A DNA stretch of 64,000 bases from Bacillaceae bacterium SAS-127 (GCA_002261155.1 NKXN01000030.1:124001-188000), one strand, 5' to 3'. Positions 54,697 to 63,615 are shown, counted from the first letter of the stretch. Translations and numbers: made by a program. The notes: a model not told the origin generated them from the sequence alone.

Positions 54697-55494
54697 ATGG
54701 CAAATTGGACGGAAATAGATCGGTATGCAAAGCAATGGATTGCGGATGCTGGGGAGTCAATTCGAGACTCCTTTATGCACTCTTTAAGCATACAAACAAA
54801 ATCAAACCCTAATGACTTAGTGACAAATATGGATAAAGAAACAGAAAAGTATTTCATTTCCAAGATTCGTCGCACCTACCCTGACCACGGCATTTTAGGA
54901 GAAGAAGGGAATGGAGATCAATTACACTCATTAGAGGGAATTGTGTGGATTATTGACCCCATTGATGGCACAATGAACTTTATCCATCAGCAGCGAAATT
55001 TTGTTATTTCTATTGGGATTTATGAAAATGGAGTCGGACGATTAGGTTATATTTATGATGTCACTCATGACGAACTGTATTTTGCGGAGAAAGGGAAAGG
55101 CGCTTACATGAATGAAGTGAAGTTACCGCCTTTGAAACAAGTTTCCATTCACCAAGCTCTCATTGCTGTTAACGCCACATGGTTAGTGAAAAATGCGTAC
55201 TTTGACCAACATAAACTTGCTTCTTTAGCGACTACTGTTAGGGGGACTCGTTCGTATGGTTCAGCTGCGCTAGAATTGGCTTACGTAGCGTCTGGGAGGA
55301 TAGATAGCTATTTAACGATGAGGCTTTCCCCTTGGGACTTTGCTGCTGGGAAAATTATTGTTGAAGAAGTTGGTGGAGTGGTGACTACCTTGCTTGGAGA
55401 AGAGTTGGACATGCTTTCTGTTAACAGTGTGTTTGCTGGAGAAGTGAGCCTTCATTCGGACATACTGGAACAATTTTTATTACCAACGAAATAA
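54697..55494 (+). CDS. yktC: Inositol monophosphatase family protein (YktC)
   Basis: Mg2+-dependent phosphatase of 265 residues, the length of B. subtilis YktC. The motifs are LVTNMDKETEKYF, HGILGEEGNGD, WIIDPIDGTMNFIHQ (metal-binding DPxDGT) and the C-terminal SPWDFAAGKIIVEEVGG (WDxAAG). YktC acts on inositol monophosphate and possibly NADP in B. subtilis relatives. The start is ATG 54697, six bases after GGAGGA; ATG 54691 abuts that site. Followed by an unusually long hairpin. Confidence 0.94.
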   Translation: MANWTEIDRYAKQWIADAGESIRDSFMHSLSIQTKSNPNDLVTNMDKETEKYFISKIRRTYPDHGILGEEGNGDQLHSLEGIVWIIDPIDGTMNFIHQQRNFVISIGIYENGVGRLGYIYDVTHDELYFAEKGKGAYMNEVKLPPLKQVSIHQALIAVNATWLVKNAYFDQHKLASLATTVRGTRSYGSAALELAYVASGRIDSYLTMRLSPWDFAAGKIIVEEVGGVVTTLLGEELDMLSVNSVFAGEVSLHSDILEQFLLPTK

Positions 55495-55566
55495 GGCTGT
55501 CCGACAGTAGCCATGTTCCTCTTCAATTATAGAGGAACATGGCTACTAACTTCAGGACAGCCTTTT
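55493..55566 (+). terminator. Long terminator hairpin after yktC
   Basis: Outer stem AAGGCTGTCC / GGACAGCCTT and inner stem GTAGCCATGTTCCTC / GAGGAACATGGCTAC around a ten-base loop, then TTTT. The left arm overlaps the yktC stop codon. Confidence 0.88.
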
Positions 55567-55576
55567 ACATATCATC

Positions 55577-55632
55577 TTTTATCCCGCATTAACAGGCTGA
55601 AAGGCCCTTGTTGGTTGAAGGTTCACTTTATA
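55577..55632 (+). repeat. 56-bp interspersed repeat, copy B
   Basis: Gap-free match to copy A at 12070-12125 with about 44 of 56 identities. Its last bases (TTTATA) provide, on the minus strand, the stop codon of ylaF. It follows the yktC terminator directly. Confidence 0.75.
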
Positions 55633-55813
55633 ATTTACCTGCTCTGCGCATTTTTGCTTTTGTTGAAAAACCAAACCCCATAACTGCAATAAGGGCAACC
55701 GTACATCCGATGGCTCCACTCATGCTTCTTTCACCGATAGCGATTCCCATGCCGATCATACAGGAAGCAGCTGCCAGCGCAAATAGAAAAAACACCCACT
55801 TGAATTCTCTCAC
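55628..55813 (-). CDS. ylaF: YlaF family membrane protein
   Basis: Two-helix membrane protein of 61 residues similar to B. subtilis YlaF, which also precedes typA (ylaG). The helices are WVFFLFALAAASCMIGMGIAI and AIGCTVALIAVMGFGF, with a basic end (KAKMRRAGKL). The start is GTG 55813, seven bases after AAAGGAGGG; the extension to 55888 has no site. The stop codon lies inside the 56-bp repeat. Function unknown. Confidence 0.82.
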   Translation of the reverse strand: MREFKWVFFLFALAAASCMIGMGIAIGERSMSGAIGCTVALIAVMGFGFSTKAKMRRAGKL

Positions 55814-55968
55814 GATCCGTCCCTCCTTTTTCTCTATTTTACAATAAAAAAATGATTTGACAATCCTAATTAACAAATAGGAATTCATGTTGACTTATGA
55901 TATAATAATTCAGTTATTGAAGAATGATATCGAAATTGAGATGCTTATATTAGTCAGGAGGAACTAAT

Positions 55969-57804
55969 TTGAATACAAGAAACGATTTGAAAAACATTGC
56001 GATTATTGCTCACGTTGACCATGGGAAAACAACGCTTGTTGATCAATTATTGAAACAGTCTGGGATTTTTAGAAACAACGAGAACATTGAAGAGCGCGCA
56101 ATGGATTCAAATGATATTGAAAGAGAACGCGGCATTACGATTTTAGCGAAGAATACTGCGATTCAATATAAAGATACGAAAATCAACATTTTAGATACGC
56201 CAGGACATGCTGATTTCGGTGGAGAAGTTGAGCGAATCATGAAAATGGTAGATGGTGTATTGTTAGTGGTTGATGCGTATGAAGGTTGTATGCCACAAAC
56301 GCGATTTGTACTAAAGAAAGCGTTAGAGCAAAATTTACGTCCAATCGTCGTTGTGAATAAAATTGACCGTGACTTTGCTCGTCCGGCAGAAGTGATTGAT
56401 GAAGTTCTTGAGTTATTTATCGAGCTTGATGCGAATGATGAGCAACTTGAGTTCCCGGTTATTTATGCATCTGGTATTAACGGAACAGCAAGTACAACAC
56501 CTGATAAGCAAGATGAGAACATGGAAGCTTTATATGAAGCGATTGTACAACATATTCCTTCTCCGGTTGATAACAGAGAGGAGCCGTTACAATTCCAAGT
56601 GGCATTACTTGATTACAATGATTACGTAGGTCGTATCGGAATTGGTCGTGTGTTCCGTGGAACGATTCAAGTAGGTCAGCAAGTCGCTTTAATGAAGCTT
56701 GATGGCACGGTGAAATCTTTCCGTGTAACGAAAATTTTTGGCTTCATGGGTCTGAAGCGTATGGAAATCCAAGAAGCTCATGCCGGTGATTTAATTGCTG
56801 TATCTGGTATGGAGGACATTAACGTTGGGGAAACAGTTTGTCCGATTGAACATCAAGAAGCGTTGCCGATTCTTCGTATTGACGAACCAACGTTACAAAT
56901 GACTTTCCTTGTAAACAACAGTCCGTTTGCGGGCCGAGAAGGTAAATTTGTGACAGCGAGAAAAATTCAAGAGCGTCTAGAAGCACAGCTTGAAACAGAT
57001 GTAAGCTTGCGAGTAGAGAATACAGATTCTCCTGATGAATGGATCGTGTCTGGTCGTGGAGAACTGCATTTATCGATTTTAATCGAAAATATGCGTCGTG
57101 AAGGATACGAATTACAAGTATCTAAACCGGAAGTAATTGTTAAAGAAGTCGATGGTGTTCGTTGTGAGCCGGTGGAGCGCGTTCAAATTGATGTACCTGA
57201 AGAATATACAGGCTCCGTTATTGAATCATTAGGGTCGCGAAAAGGCGAAATGATTGATATGATTAATAATGGAAACGGTCAAGTTCGTCTTGTGTTTAAC
57301 GTTCCAGCTCGTGGATTAATTGGTTATACAACTGAATTTTTAACGATGACTCGAGGGTATGGAATTATTAACCATACATTTGATAGCTATCAGCCGATGC
57401 AACCAGGACGTGTTGGTGGACGCCGTCAAGGAGTACTCGTTTCTATGGAGTCAGGAAAATCCTCTCAATATGGTATTATGCAAGTGGAGGACCGTGGAAC
57501 GATCTTTGTAGAACCAGGTACAGAAATTTATGGCGGAATGATTGTCGGTGAGCATACTCGTGAAAATGACTTAACCGTTAATATTACGAAAATGAAACAA
57601 GCGACAAACGTTCGTTCAGCAACGAAAGATCAAACAACTACGATGAAAAAGCCAAGAATCATGTCTCTAGAAGAAGCGCTAGAGTATTTAAATGAAGATG
57701 AGTATTGTGAACTTACACCTGAATCGATCCGTCTTCGTAAAAAGATTCTTGATAAGAACGAGCGAGAAAGAGCTGCGAAAAAGAAGAAATACGAAGAAAA
57801 CTAA
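55969..57804 (+). CDS. typA: Ribosome-associated GTPase TypA/BipA
   Basis: Translational GTPase of 611 residues involved in 50S assembly and stress or cold growth. It has the P-loop IIAHVDHGKTTLVDQLL near residue 12, NDIERERGITILAKN, DTPGHADFGGEVERI, and NKIDRD; the EF-G-like domains III and V follow with GRGELHLSILIENMRREGYELQVS, and the BipA-specific C-terminal domain shows ITKMKQATNVRSATKDQT. The start is TTG 55969 after AGGAGGA. ylaH follows 21 bases on, likely in the same operon. Confidence 0.97.
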   Translation: MNTRNDLKNIAIIAHVDHGKTTLVDQLLKQSGIFRNNENIEERAMDSNDIERERGITILAKNTAIQYKDTKINILDTPGHADFGGEVERIMKMVDGVLLVVDAYEGCMPQTRFVLKKALEQNLRPIVVVNKIDRDFARPAEVIDEVLELFIELDANDEQLEFPVIYASGINGTASTTPDKQDENMEALYEAIVQHIPSPVDNREEPLQFQVALLDYNDYVGRIGIGRVFRGTIQVGQQVALMKLDGTVKSFRVTKIFGFMGLKRMEIQEAHAGDLIAVSGMEDINVGETVCPIEHQEALPILRIDEPTLQMTFLVNNSPFAGREGKFVTARKIQERLEAQLETDVSLRVENTDSPDEWIVSGRGELHLSILIENMRREGYELQVSKPEVIVKEVDGVRCEPVERVQIDVPEEYTGSVIESLGSRKGEMIDMINNGNGQVRLVFNVPARGLIGYTTEFLTMTRGYGIINHTFDSYQPMQPGRVGGRRQGVLVSMESGKSSQYGIMQVEDRGTIFVEPGTEIYGGMIVGEHTRENDLTVNITKMKQATNVRSATKDQTTTMKKPRIMSLEEALEYLNEDEYCELTPESIRLRKKILDKNERERAAKKKKYEEN

Positions 57805-57825
57805 GTGTTAAGGGGGAGGTAAGAA

Positions 57826-58134
57826 GTGGAAGGATTAGAGCATGTCAGTCCACTACTGGGCGCCTTAATTAATGGAGTTGGGGTCACATGGGCTGTCAGG
57901 CTTTACTGGTTTGCCTTAGTGCTCCTGTCGATTTTAGTGTACAATCTCGGTTTCGCTAAGAAGCTATCGCTTGGAAAAAACATTATTGTCTATATTTCCT
58001 TAATCGTTGGTTCCTTGCTTTTATTAATTCTTTCTTACCAACTGCCAGTCGTTGAAAGCTTGTTTGTAGCTGCGTTAGTTCTTGGGATATATAAAATCAG
58101 ATTGCGCATGCATAAAAAAGAAAATGAAGCATGA
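57826..58134 (+). CDS. ylaH: YlaH-like membrane protein
   Basis: Membrane protein of 102 residues with three helices (LYWFALVLLSILVYNLGF, IIVYISLIVGSLLLLILSY and SLFVAALVLGIYKI) and a basic end. It matches YlaH in size and position after typA. The start is GTG 57826 behind GGGGGAGG. Function unknown. Confidence 0.88.
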   Translation: MEGLEHVSPLLGALINGVGVTWAVRLYWFALVLLSILVYNLGFAKKLSLGKNIIVYISLIVGSLLLLILSYQLPVVESLFVAALVLGIYKIRLRMHKKENEA

Positions 58135-58163
58135 AAAAGGACCGCGAGATGCGGTCCTTTTTG
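58134..58163. terminator. Terminator between ylaH and ylaI
   Basis: AAAAAGGACCGC-GAGA-TGCGGTCCTTTTT, overlapping the last base of ylaH and usable from both sides. Confidence 0.92.
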
Positions 58164-58174
58164 TATATAGAGAA

Positions 58175-58375
58175 CTATAGCCATTCTTTTTCTTTGCCGG
58201 AGCGGTAAATGTGGAATTGACCAGTAGCAATTCGTTCTCTCGTTTTTTCAGCAATTCGATTGTCGCATTCTGAACACATATATGTGTGAATGGGTCGATT
58301 TCTTAATCTTTTTGCGATTAGTAAATTATCATCAATTTTCTCGATTTTCTCACATAAAATACATTTAACTCTCAT
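58175..58375 (-). CDS. ylaI: Zinc-ribbon protein YlaI
   Basis: Small protein of 66 residues with two CxxC pairs (Cys5-Cys8 in VKCILCEK and Cys34-Cys37 in YMCSECDNRI) that form a zinc ribbon. The ending GQFHIYRSGKEKEWL agrees with YlaI. Function unknown; probably a nucleic-acid or ribosome-linked zinc protein. ATG 58375 follows GAGGTGGTTACAA. Confidence 0.9.
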   Translation of the reverse strand: MRVKCILCEKIEKIDDNLLIAKRLRNRPIHTYMCSECDNRIAEKTRERIATGQFHIYRSGKEKEWL

Positions 58376-58513
58376 TTGTAACCACCTCGTGCTTTTTCAT
58401 TAGTATATCATGACTGTCTGTAAACATCTTCATATGAAAGAAGAAGGGATTCGTAAAATTCGGAAGTGACACGGAATTGATGTATAATGGAATTAAATAA
58501 GGAGGGGATTCAT

Positions 58514-58978
58514 TTGGTTAATCGTTTGGAAACGCAATTAATTCCTGTGTTGTTTGAAGCATTACAAAATGACAGGTTTGTGACTGTAGCAACGATAGAC
58601 CACGAAACTAGCACACCGATGATTCATGCAATTTCCTGGATTTATGCGGTGGATGAAAGTACTCTTCGCTTTGCCGTCACTAGTCGCTCGCGGATGATTG
58701 AAAATTTAGAAAAAAATACAGCTATAAGTATTAACCTCATTGCAAATGAATCTACATATACGATCACAGGTCAAAGTCAGATTTTAACGAAGCAGGCATC
58801 ATCAGTTCCGTTGAAAGTGTCAATTGTCGAAGTTCACATTGAAGAGATACGTGATGTAATGTTTTACGGGTCAAAAATGGTTTCTGAACCTGCTTATGAG
58901 AAAACATATGATATAGTCGCTGCTGAAAAGCTAGATCGCCAAGTGATGGACGCATTAAAAAAAGGAACTGAATCATAA
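58514..58978 (+). CDS. ylaL: Pyridoxamine 5'-phosphate oxidase-like protein YlaL
   Basis: FMN-binding split-barrel protein of 154 residues, similar to YlaL. The stretch NDRFVTVATIDHETSTPMIHAISWIYAVDESTLRFAVTSRSRMIENLEKN is typical of the flavin-binding PNPOx-like fold. The reaction is unknown; it lacks features of true PdxH. The start is TTG 58514, about eight bases after AAGGAGGGG; the in-frame ATG at 58487 precedes that site. The terminator overlaps its last codons. Confidence 0.87.
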   Translation: MVNRLETQLIPVLFEALQNDRFVTVATIDHETSTPMIHAISWIYAVDESTLRFAVTSRSRMIENLEKNTAISINLIANESTYTITGQSQILTKQASSVPLKVSIVEVHIEEIRDVMFYGSKMVSEPAYEKTYDIVAAEKLDRQVMDALKKGTES

Positions 58979-58997
58979 TTCAGCTCCCTGGTTTTTA
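58963..58997. terminator. Terminator at the ylaL-ylaJ junction
   Basis: GGAACTGAAT-CAT-AATTCAGCTCC followed by CTGGTTTTT; the stop codon of ylaL sits in the loop. Confidence 0.75.
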
Positions 58998-59002
58998 TAT
59001 GA

Positions 59003-59608
59003 TTATTTCTGATGGTTAGATTGTTCTTGCTGTTGTTTTTCTAACTGTCGATCTTCGTTTGGTGCAAGCTTTGTTTTCGGTTGCTCTGTCAATTTGTCAG
59101 CATCGTTTGTTTCGGTTAAGTTTCCAGGAATTTCAGGGATGGTGCGTCCAGCAATATCGGCTAGTTCATTCGCCAATCCTTGAAGTGGTCGACCGTTGTT
59201 AATATCTGCTCTTATTTCCTTTAGCCTTGCATATAAATCGGGATCAGCAACGACAAGAGCATTTGCTCCATACGGTTGGTTCTTTAGTGCTTCAGCAACA
59301 GTGTATTTGATTGAGCCAACTTCCGAGCGATCGAGATTAGCATCTACGTCAATTCCGACGATCGCATAATCGCCTACTGCAACTGCTGTGGCATTCTTGA
59401 CTCCAGGCATATCTTCGGCTGTTTTTGCTAAACGGTTTGATGCTTGTTGAATAGAAAGACGTTGATCTTCATTGATTTGATCATTTTTCACATTCACTTG
59501 ATACGGTTGAGAATTGTGTCGATCGTCTTGTGTTTCTAAGCCAACTTCTTTTTTCTGGGTACAACCGAAAAGTGTGAATAAAGTGAGGAGAATAAGAATT
59601 TTTTTCAA
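59003..59608 (-). CDS. ylaJ: YhcN/YlaJ-family sporulation lipoprotein
   Basis: Lipoprotein of 201 residues with a signal peptide (MKKILILLTLFTLFGC) and lipobox Cys16. The YhcN/YlaJ domain follows, with NRLAKTAEDMPGVKNATAVAVGDYAIVGIDVDANL and YGANALVVADPDLYARLKEI. The tail is rich in Gln, Glu and Lys. Relatives are spore-membrane lipoproteins with roles in spore structure or germination. The start is TTG 59608, seven bases after GAGGTG; GTG 59617 belongs to that site. It is convergent with ylaL and divergent from ylaK. Confidence 0.9.
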   Translation of the reverse strand: MKKILILLTLFTLFGCTQKKEVGLETQDDRHNSQPYQVNVKNDQINEDQRLSIQQASNRLAKTAEDMPGVKNATAVAVGDYAIVGIDVDANLDRSEVGSIKYTVAEALKNQPYGANALVVADPDLYARLKEIRADINNGRPLQGLANELADIAGRTIPEIPGNLTETNDADKLTEQPKTKLAPNEDRQLEKQQQEQSNHQK

Positions 59609-59777
59609 TATGGTCACCTCTGTATCATTTTAATTTAATAAGCTTTTTCTATTTCTAGTGTGCGAATTTCGTCTATTCTTATGCATTAGCACATATATAT
59701 TTACCAGCCCAACTGTAAGAACGCAACAAAGCTGATCTTCATATAATAAAAAAAGATGAAAAGCAGGAGGCGTCTCG

Positions 59778-61106
59778 TTGAGTAAAATTTATGTTTTAGA
59801 TACTAATGTCTTATTACAAGATCCATACGCTATTTTTTCATTTAAAGATAATGAAATTGTGATACCAGCTGTCGTTTTAGAAGAATTAGACTCGAAAAAA
59901 AGGTATATGGATGAAATAGGAAGGAATGCTAGACTTGTATCGAAAATCATTGATAAACTGCGGGAAACCGGAAAGCTTCATGAAGGCGTGTCGTTGGATA
60001 ATGGAGGGAGCTTGCGAATTGAATTAAATCACCGTTCTTTTCAAAAGCTGCAAGATATTTTTATTGAAGTGACAAATGATAATCGCATATTGGCGGTTGC
60101 TAAAAACTTGTCATTAGAAGAAGAAGAAAAAGAAAATGGACGTCTTGTGATTTTAGTTAGTAAAGATACGCTAGTTCGAGTGAAGGCGGATGCACTTGGT
60201 TTAGAATCTGAGGATTTTTTAAGTGATCGAGTCGTCGAAGTGAGCGATATATATACAGGTTTTTTAGAAATATATGTGTCGAAAGAAACGTTAGATTTGT
60301 TTTATCAAAAAGGAGAATTAGCCCTTTCAGAAGTGGCCAATCACCCTTTTTATCCTAATCAGTTTCTGTTATTAAAGGACGCCTTAGGAAGCTCTTCTTC
60401 AGCTGTAGCAATGGTAGATGGAAAAGGGAAGTACATGAAAAAGCTATTGCATGATGAGGAAATTATTTGGGGGATCAAGCCCCGAAATGTTCAGCAAATG
60501 ATGGCAATCGAGTTATTAATGAGACCGGACATTCCACTTGTTACGATGGCCGGTAAAGCAGGGACAGGCAAAACGTTAATCGCTTTAGCGGCGGGATTAC
60601 TTCAAACAGAAGACTTGCAAATGTTTAAAAAATTGCTCGTTGCCCGACCGATTGTGCCTGTTGGTAAAGATATTGGCTATTTACCAGGAGAAAAACAGGA
60701 AAAATTACGACCGTGGATTCAGCCGATTTATGACAATCTAGAGTATTTATTTAATACGAAAAAGTCGGGAGAAATTGACCAAATTCTTGCAGGGTTAAAT
60801 TCTGTAGAAGTAGAAGCACTTACCTATATTCGTGGTCGGAGTATTCCGGAACAGTATATTATTATTGATGAAGCACAAAATTTAACGAAGCATGAAGTGA
60901 AAACAATTTTAACAAGAGTGGGAGAAAAAAGTAAAATCGTATTAATGGGCGACACCGCACAAATTGATCACCCTTACTTAGATGAGTATAACAATGGCTT
61001 AACCTATGCGATCGAAAAATTTAAAGATCAAGCTGTTGCAGGTCATATTAAACTGATGAAGGGAGAAAGGTCTGGTTTAGCTCAATTAGCTGCTGATTTA
61101 TTGTAG
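59778..61106 (+). CDS. ylaK: PIN-PhoH ATPase/ribonuclease YlaK (PhoH2)
   Basis: Fusion of an N-terminal PIN nuclease domain (residues 1-150; VLDTNVLLQDP with Asp8, IPAVVLEELDSKK, FIEVTNDNRILAVA) and a C-terminal PhoH P-loop ATPase (about 225-442; MAGKAGTGKTLIALAAGLL, YIIIDEAQNLTKHEVKTILTRVG, VLMGDTAQID). Such PhoH2 proteins are RNA helicase/ribonucleases. The start is TTG 59778 behind AGGAGG. A long nested terminator follows. Confidence 0.94.
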   Translation: MSKIYVLDTNVLLQDPYAIFSFKDNEIVIPAVVLEELDSKKRYMDEIGRNARLVSKIIDKLRETGKLHEGVSLDNGGSLRIELNHRSFQKLQDIFIEVTNDNRILAVAKNLSLEEEEKENGRLVILVSKDTLVRVKADALGLESEDFLSDRVVEVSDIYTGFLEIYVSKETLDLFYQKGELALSEVANHPFYPNQFLLLKDALGSSSSAVAMVDGKGKYMKKLLHDEEIIWGIKPRNVQQMMAIELLMRPDIPLVTMAGKAGTGKTLIALAAGLLQTEDLQMFKKLLVARPIVPVGKDIGYLPGEKQEKLRPWIQPIYDNLEYLFNTKKSGEIDQILAGLNSVEVEALTYIRGRSIPEQYIIIDEAQNLTKHEVKTILTRVGEKSKIVLMGDTAQIDHPYLDEYNNGLTYAIEKFKDQAVAGHIKLMKGERSGLAQLAADLL

Positions 61107-61128
61107 TATGAAATAACGGCTCGTATCG

Positions 61129-61214
61129 ACTTGATTTCTGTTAGAATATGTGGTATGTGGAAAAGTTAATTCTCTCCATATACCACATATTACTTTTCGG
61201 GATCAAGTTTTTTG
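61129..61214 (+). terminator. Nested terminator after ylaK
   Basis: Outer ACTTGAT / ATCAAGT stem with TTTTTT after it encloses a strong inner hairpin AATATGTGGTAT.../...ATACCACATATT. It sits 22 bases after the ylaK stop. Confidence 0.8.
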
Positions 61215-61341
61215 TTTGTTTATGTCGAAAAAAATTCAATGATGAATGGAAAATGTGTTAAAATAAACTACTGAAAGCGGTATAAGAAATTGTTAATATA
61301 TCAGATCTGAGGTTATCGTAGTAGATGGGAGTTATCGGCAA

Positions 61342-62463
61342 ATGAGACTAGTCGCTGTTTCAACATTAAAAGAGCATGTTAAGTTAGCTAAGCCAGTATA
61401 TAATGAGGCTGGTCAAATTCTTATTGGACATGGAATTCCACTTACGAAGCAAATGATATTGCGGCTACACCAACTCGGCATTACATTTGTTTATACGGAA
61501 GACAAAAAAACAGAAGATATTGTGTTTCGTCCTGCTGTGACAGAAAAAGCGCGCCAGGAAGCTCTCGGTGTAATGAAACAATCGTTTGAAGCTGTAGCGA
61601 ATGCGAAAAACTTCAACAATAAGTTTTCATTTGACAAAATGGAGCGGCAGTTTAAGAGCGTGATACGTGAGATGCTTGATCAAATAAAAGGGCATAAGGA
61701 AGCTGTTTCTTTGCTTTCTGACGTATGTGCACACGACGATTATATTTTAGCTCATTCGCTCAATGTCACGATCTATACGTTAGCACTTGGTTTAAAGCTA
61801 CAATTAAAGTCTCGACAACTAGAAGAGATTGGTCTTGGAGCGATGTTGCATGATGTTGGAAAAATACTTGTTCCTCATTCTATTTTAATGAAACCTTCGC
61901 GACTGACGGATGGAGAGTATGAAGAAATCAAAAAGCACGCTGAGTATGGATTTAATATTTTAAAGAAGGAACATGGAATTCCGCTTACAGCTGCTCATTG
62001 TGCTTATCAGCATCATGAACGACTCAATGGTACAGGTTATCCTCGAGGTATTACAGGTGATCAAATTCATTTGTATGGAAGAATTTTAGGGATTACTGAT
62101 GTGTATGATGCTGTCACTTCTAATCGAGTATATAGACAGGCGATGCTTCCTTCCGAAGGTCTAGAAATACTATATGCGGGAGCAGGAACTCAATTCGATG
62201 CAGAAATGGTAGAAGCGTTTCGTAAGTCGATTGTTGTCTATCCGAATGGTTTAACCGTTCATTTACATGATCATCGAAAAGGAGTCGTACTAAGGCAGAC
62301 GCCTCATGTTAGCGACCGCCCTGTGTTATTAATATTAGAAGAAGAAAATCGTGAATTGGATCAGCCCTATGAATTAGATTTGTCTAAAGAATTAACGGTC
62401 ATGATAAGCGAAACAGATACGACTTTATTAGGAAAACAGCAACAAAAAGGGGACGTCTCATAA
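61342..62463 (+). CDS. HD-GYP domain protein (probable c-di-GMP phosphodiesterase)
   Basis: Protein of 373 residues. A small N-terminal region of the type often found before HD-GYP domains (LVAVSTLKEHVKLAKPVYNE, ILIGHGIPLTKQMILRL, residues 1-60) is followed by the HD-GYP domain (about 125-300): HDDYILAHSLNVTIYT, metal pair His170-Asp171 in MLHDVGKILVP, AHCAYQHHERLNGTGYPRG (GYP motif with Asn for Asp) and ILGITDVYDAVTSNR. The C-terminal part is beta-rich. It should hydrolyse c-di-GMP or a related dinucleotide. ATG 61342 follows GGGAG at long spacing. Not present here in the B. subtilis order as I recall. Confidence 0.9.
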   Translation: MRLVAVSTLKEHVKLAKPVYNEAGQILIGHGIPLTKQMILRLHQLGITFVYTEDKKTEDIVFRPAVTEKARQEALGVMKQSFEAVANAKNFNNKFSFDKMERQFKSVIREMLDQIKGHKEAVSLLSDVCAHDDYILAHSLNVTIYTLALGLKLQLKSRQLEEIGLGAMLHDVGKILVPHSILMKPSRLTDGEYEEIKKHAEYGFNILKKEHGIPLTAAHCAYQHHERLNGTGYPRGITGDQIHLYGRILGITDVYDAVTSNRVYRQAMLPSEGLEILYAGAGTQFDAEMVEAFRKSIVVYPNGLTVHLHDHRKGVVLRQTPHVSDRPVLLILEEENRELDQPYELDLSKELTVMISETDTTLLGKQQQKGDVS

Positions 62464-62487
62464 GTGGATGAGGCGCCCCTTTTTTTC
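62444..62487 (+). terminator. Terminator overlapping the HD-GYP stop codon
   Basis: AAAAAGGGGACGTCTCAT pairs with ATGAGGCGCCCCTTTTT (one mismatch); the stop codon lies at the loop and a T7 run follows. Confidence 0.85.
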
Positions 62488-62568
62488 TGCACTGAAAGCG
62501 AAGCGGTAGGTGCAGAGAAATAATGGTTTTTTTGAATCAGAAGTATCGTGTCAATAGTTTGCTAATGA

Positions 62569-63069
62569 TCAATCAATTCGAAAGGCTTTTACATGACGAA
62601 TTGGATGTTCGCGATTAGAGCCATCTTTATATAACACATGAACAGGACCGTCTTCTCGAAGTGGTTTCCCTTTTTTCGAAAAAGCTAACAACATATTACT
62701 TGCGTTATGTAATGGGAGTCGTTCTTCACCATTTTCAGTTTCAATGATGATCATAGTCGCTTCTTCATTTGGCTCTGCATTTTTTAAAAAAGGTTCAAAT
62801 GGTACAGCGAAAGTTCCATTTAATATTTGTTCTTTTAGAAATTTCTTCTCGGATTTGATCGTAGGTGGCGAAATCGCTCCTTCACGAATTTCTTTATCCC
62901 AAAACTGAGAAATATTCTTTGTGTACTCTTCTTCTTCGGAAAGGCTTTCGGTTTCGTTCGTATCAAAATATGTATCTAAATCAATGCGACGATCGTCAAA
63001 AATCCATACGCTTGGATCTAATGTTACAGAAAATTTCACTTTTCCGTAAATAGGCATAATGTTTTCCAC
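62569..63069 (-). CDS. Conserved-type hypothetical protein, 166 aa
   Basis: I do not recognise a named family. The protein is soluble, 166 residues. It begins with MPIYGKVKFSVTLDPSVWIFDDRRIDLDTYF, has a charged middle with SQFWDKEIREGAISPPT, and ends with LLAFSKKGKPLREDGPVHVLYKDGSN and HPIRHVKAFRI. The C-terminal part resembles the beta-rich end seen in some molybdopterin-oxidoreductase-like or PPIase-like domains, but this is only an impression. The start is GTG 63069, seven bases after AAGGAGG; the extension to 63102 precedes that site. It lies next to ylaN. Confidence 0.78.
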   Translation of the reverse strand: MENIMPIYGKVKFSVTLDPSVWIFDDRRIDLDTYFDTNETESLSEEEEYTKNISQFWDKEIREGAISPPTIKSEKKFLKEQILNGTFAVPFEPFLKNAEPNEEATMIIIETENGEERLPLHNASNMLLAFSKKGKPLREDGPVHVLYKDGSNREHPIRHVKAFRID

Positions 63070-63230
63070 TGTGTTTCCTCCTTGCGTGTATTGGTTGTTC
63101 AAAGTAAAGTATAGCTCTTAATTGTTTTCTTGTCAGGGGACAAATACAAAATTCCTTGCAAAATAATCCGATTAACGATAGAATTTTAAATTATAGCTAA
63201 TCCATTGCACGGAATAGGGGGAGTGTACAA

Positions 63231-63512
63231 ATGGCGTCTGAAATGAAAGTCGATCACAGGGAAAAAGCCTACTCTCTATTAGAAGCAGACGCAGAAAAGA
63301 TTTTGCGCCTCATTAAAGTTCAAATGGACAACTTAACGATGCCCCAGTGTCCTCTTTATGAGGAAGTGCTTGATACTCAAATGTTTGGCTTATCCCGTGA
63401 AATAGATTTTGCCATACGTTTAGGACTAGTTGATGAACACGATGGAAAAGAACTGATTGATTCATTAGAAAGAGAATTATCAGCTCTCCACGAGGCATCT
63501 ACTGAAAAATAA
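63231..63512 (+). CDS. ylaN: YlaN (DUF1507), iron-homeostasis protein
   Basis: Helical protein of 93 residues that follows B. subtilis YlaN through [57 protein letters not shown]. subtilis YlaN is needed under iron limitation and is reported to bind iron and contact Fur. A single Cys lies in [12 protein letters not shown] 63231 follows AATAGGGGGAG. It precedes ftsW as in B. subtilis, with a terminator between them. Confidence 0.95.
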   Translation: MASEMKVDHREKAYSLLEADAEKILRLIKVQMDNLTMPQCPLYEEVLDTQMFGLSREIDFAIRLGLVDEHDGKELIDSLERELSALHEASTEK

Positions 63513-63521
63513 ACGTGAAAG

Positions 63522-63558
63522 AAACTCAAACGGATATTTTCCATGTTTGAGTTTTTTT
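63522..63558 (+). terminator. Terminator between ylaN and ftsW
   Basis: AAACTCAAAC / GTTTGAGTTT with a 13-base loop and a T7 run. Confidence 0.9.
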
Positions 63559-63615
63559 ACATAAAATAATACATCCCAATGATAGTAAGATGTAAAAGGG
63601 ATGAGGTGAAGGTTT

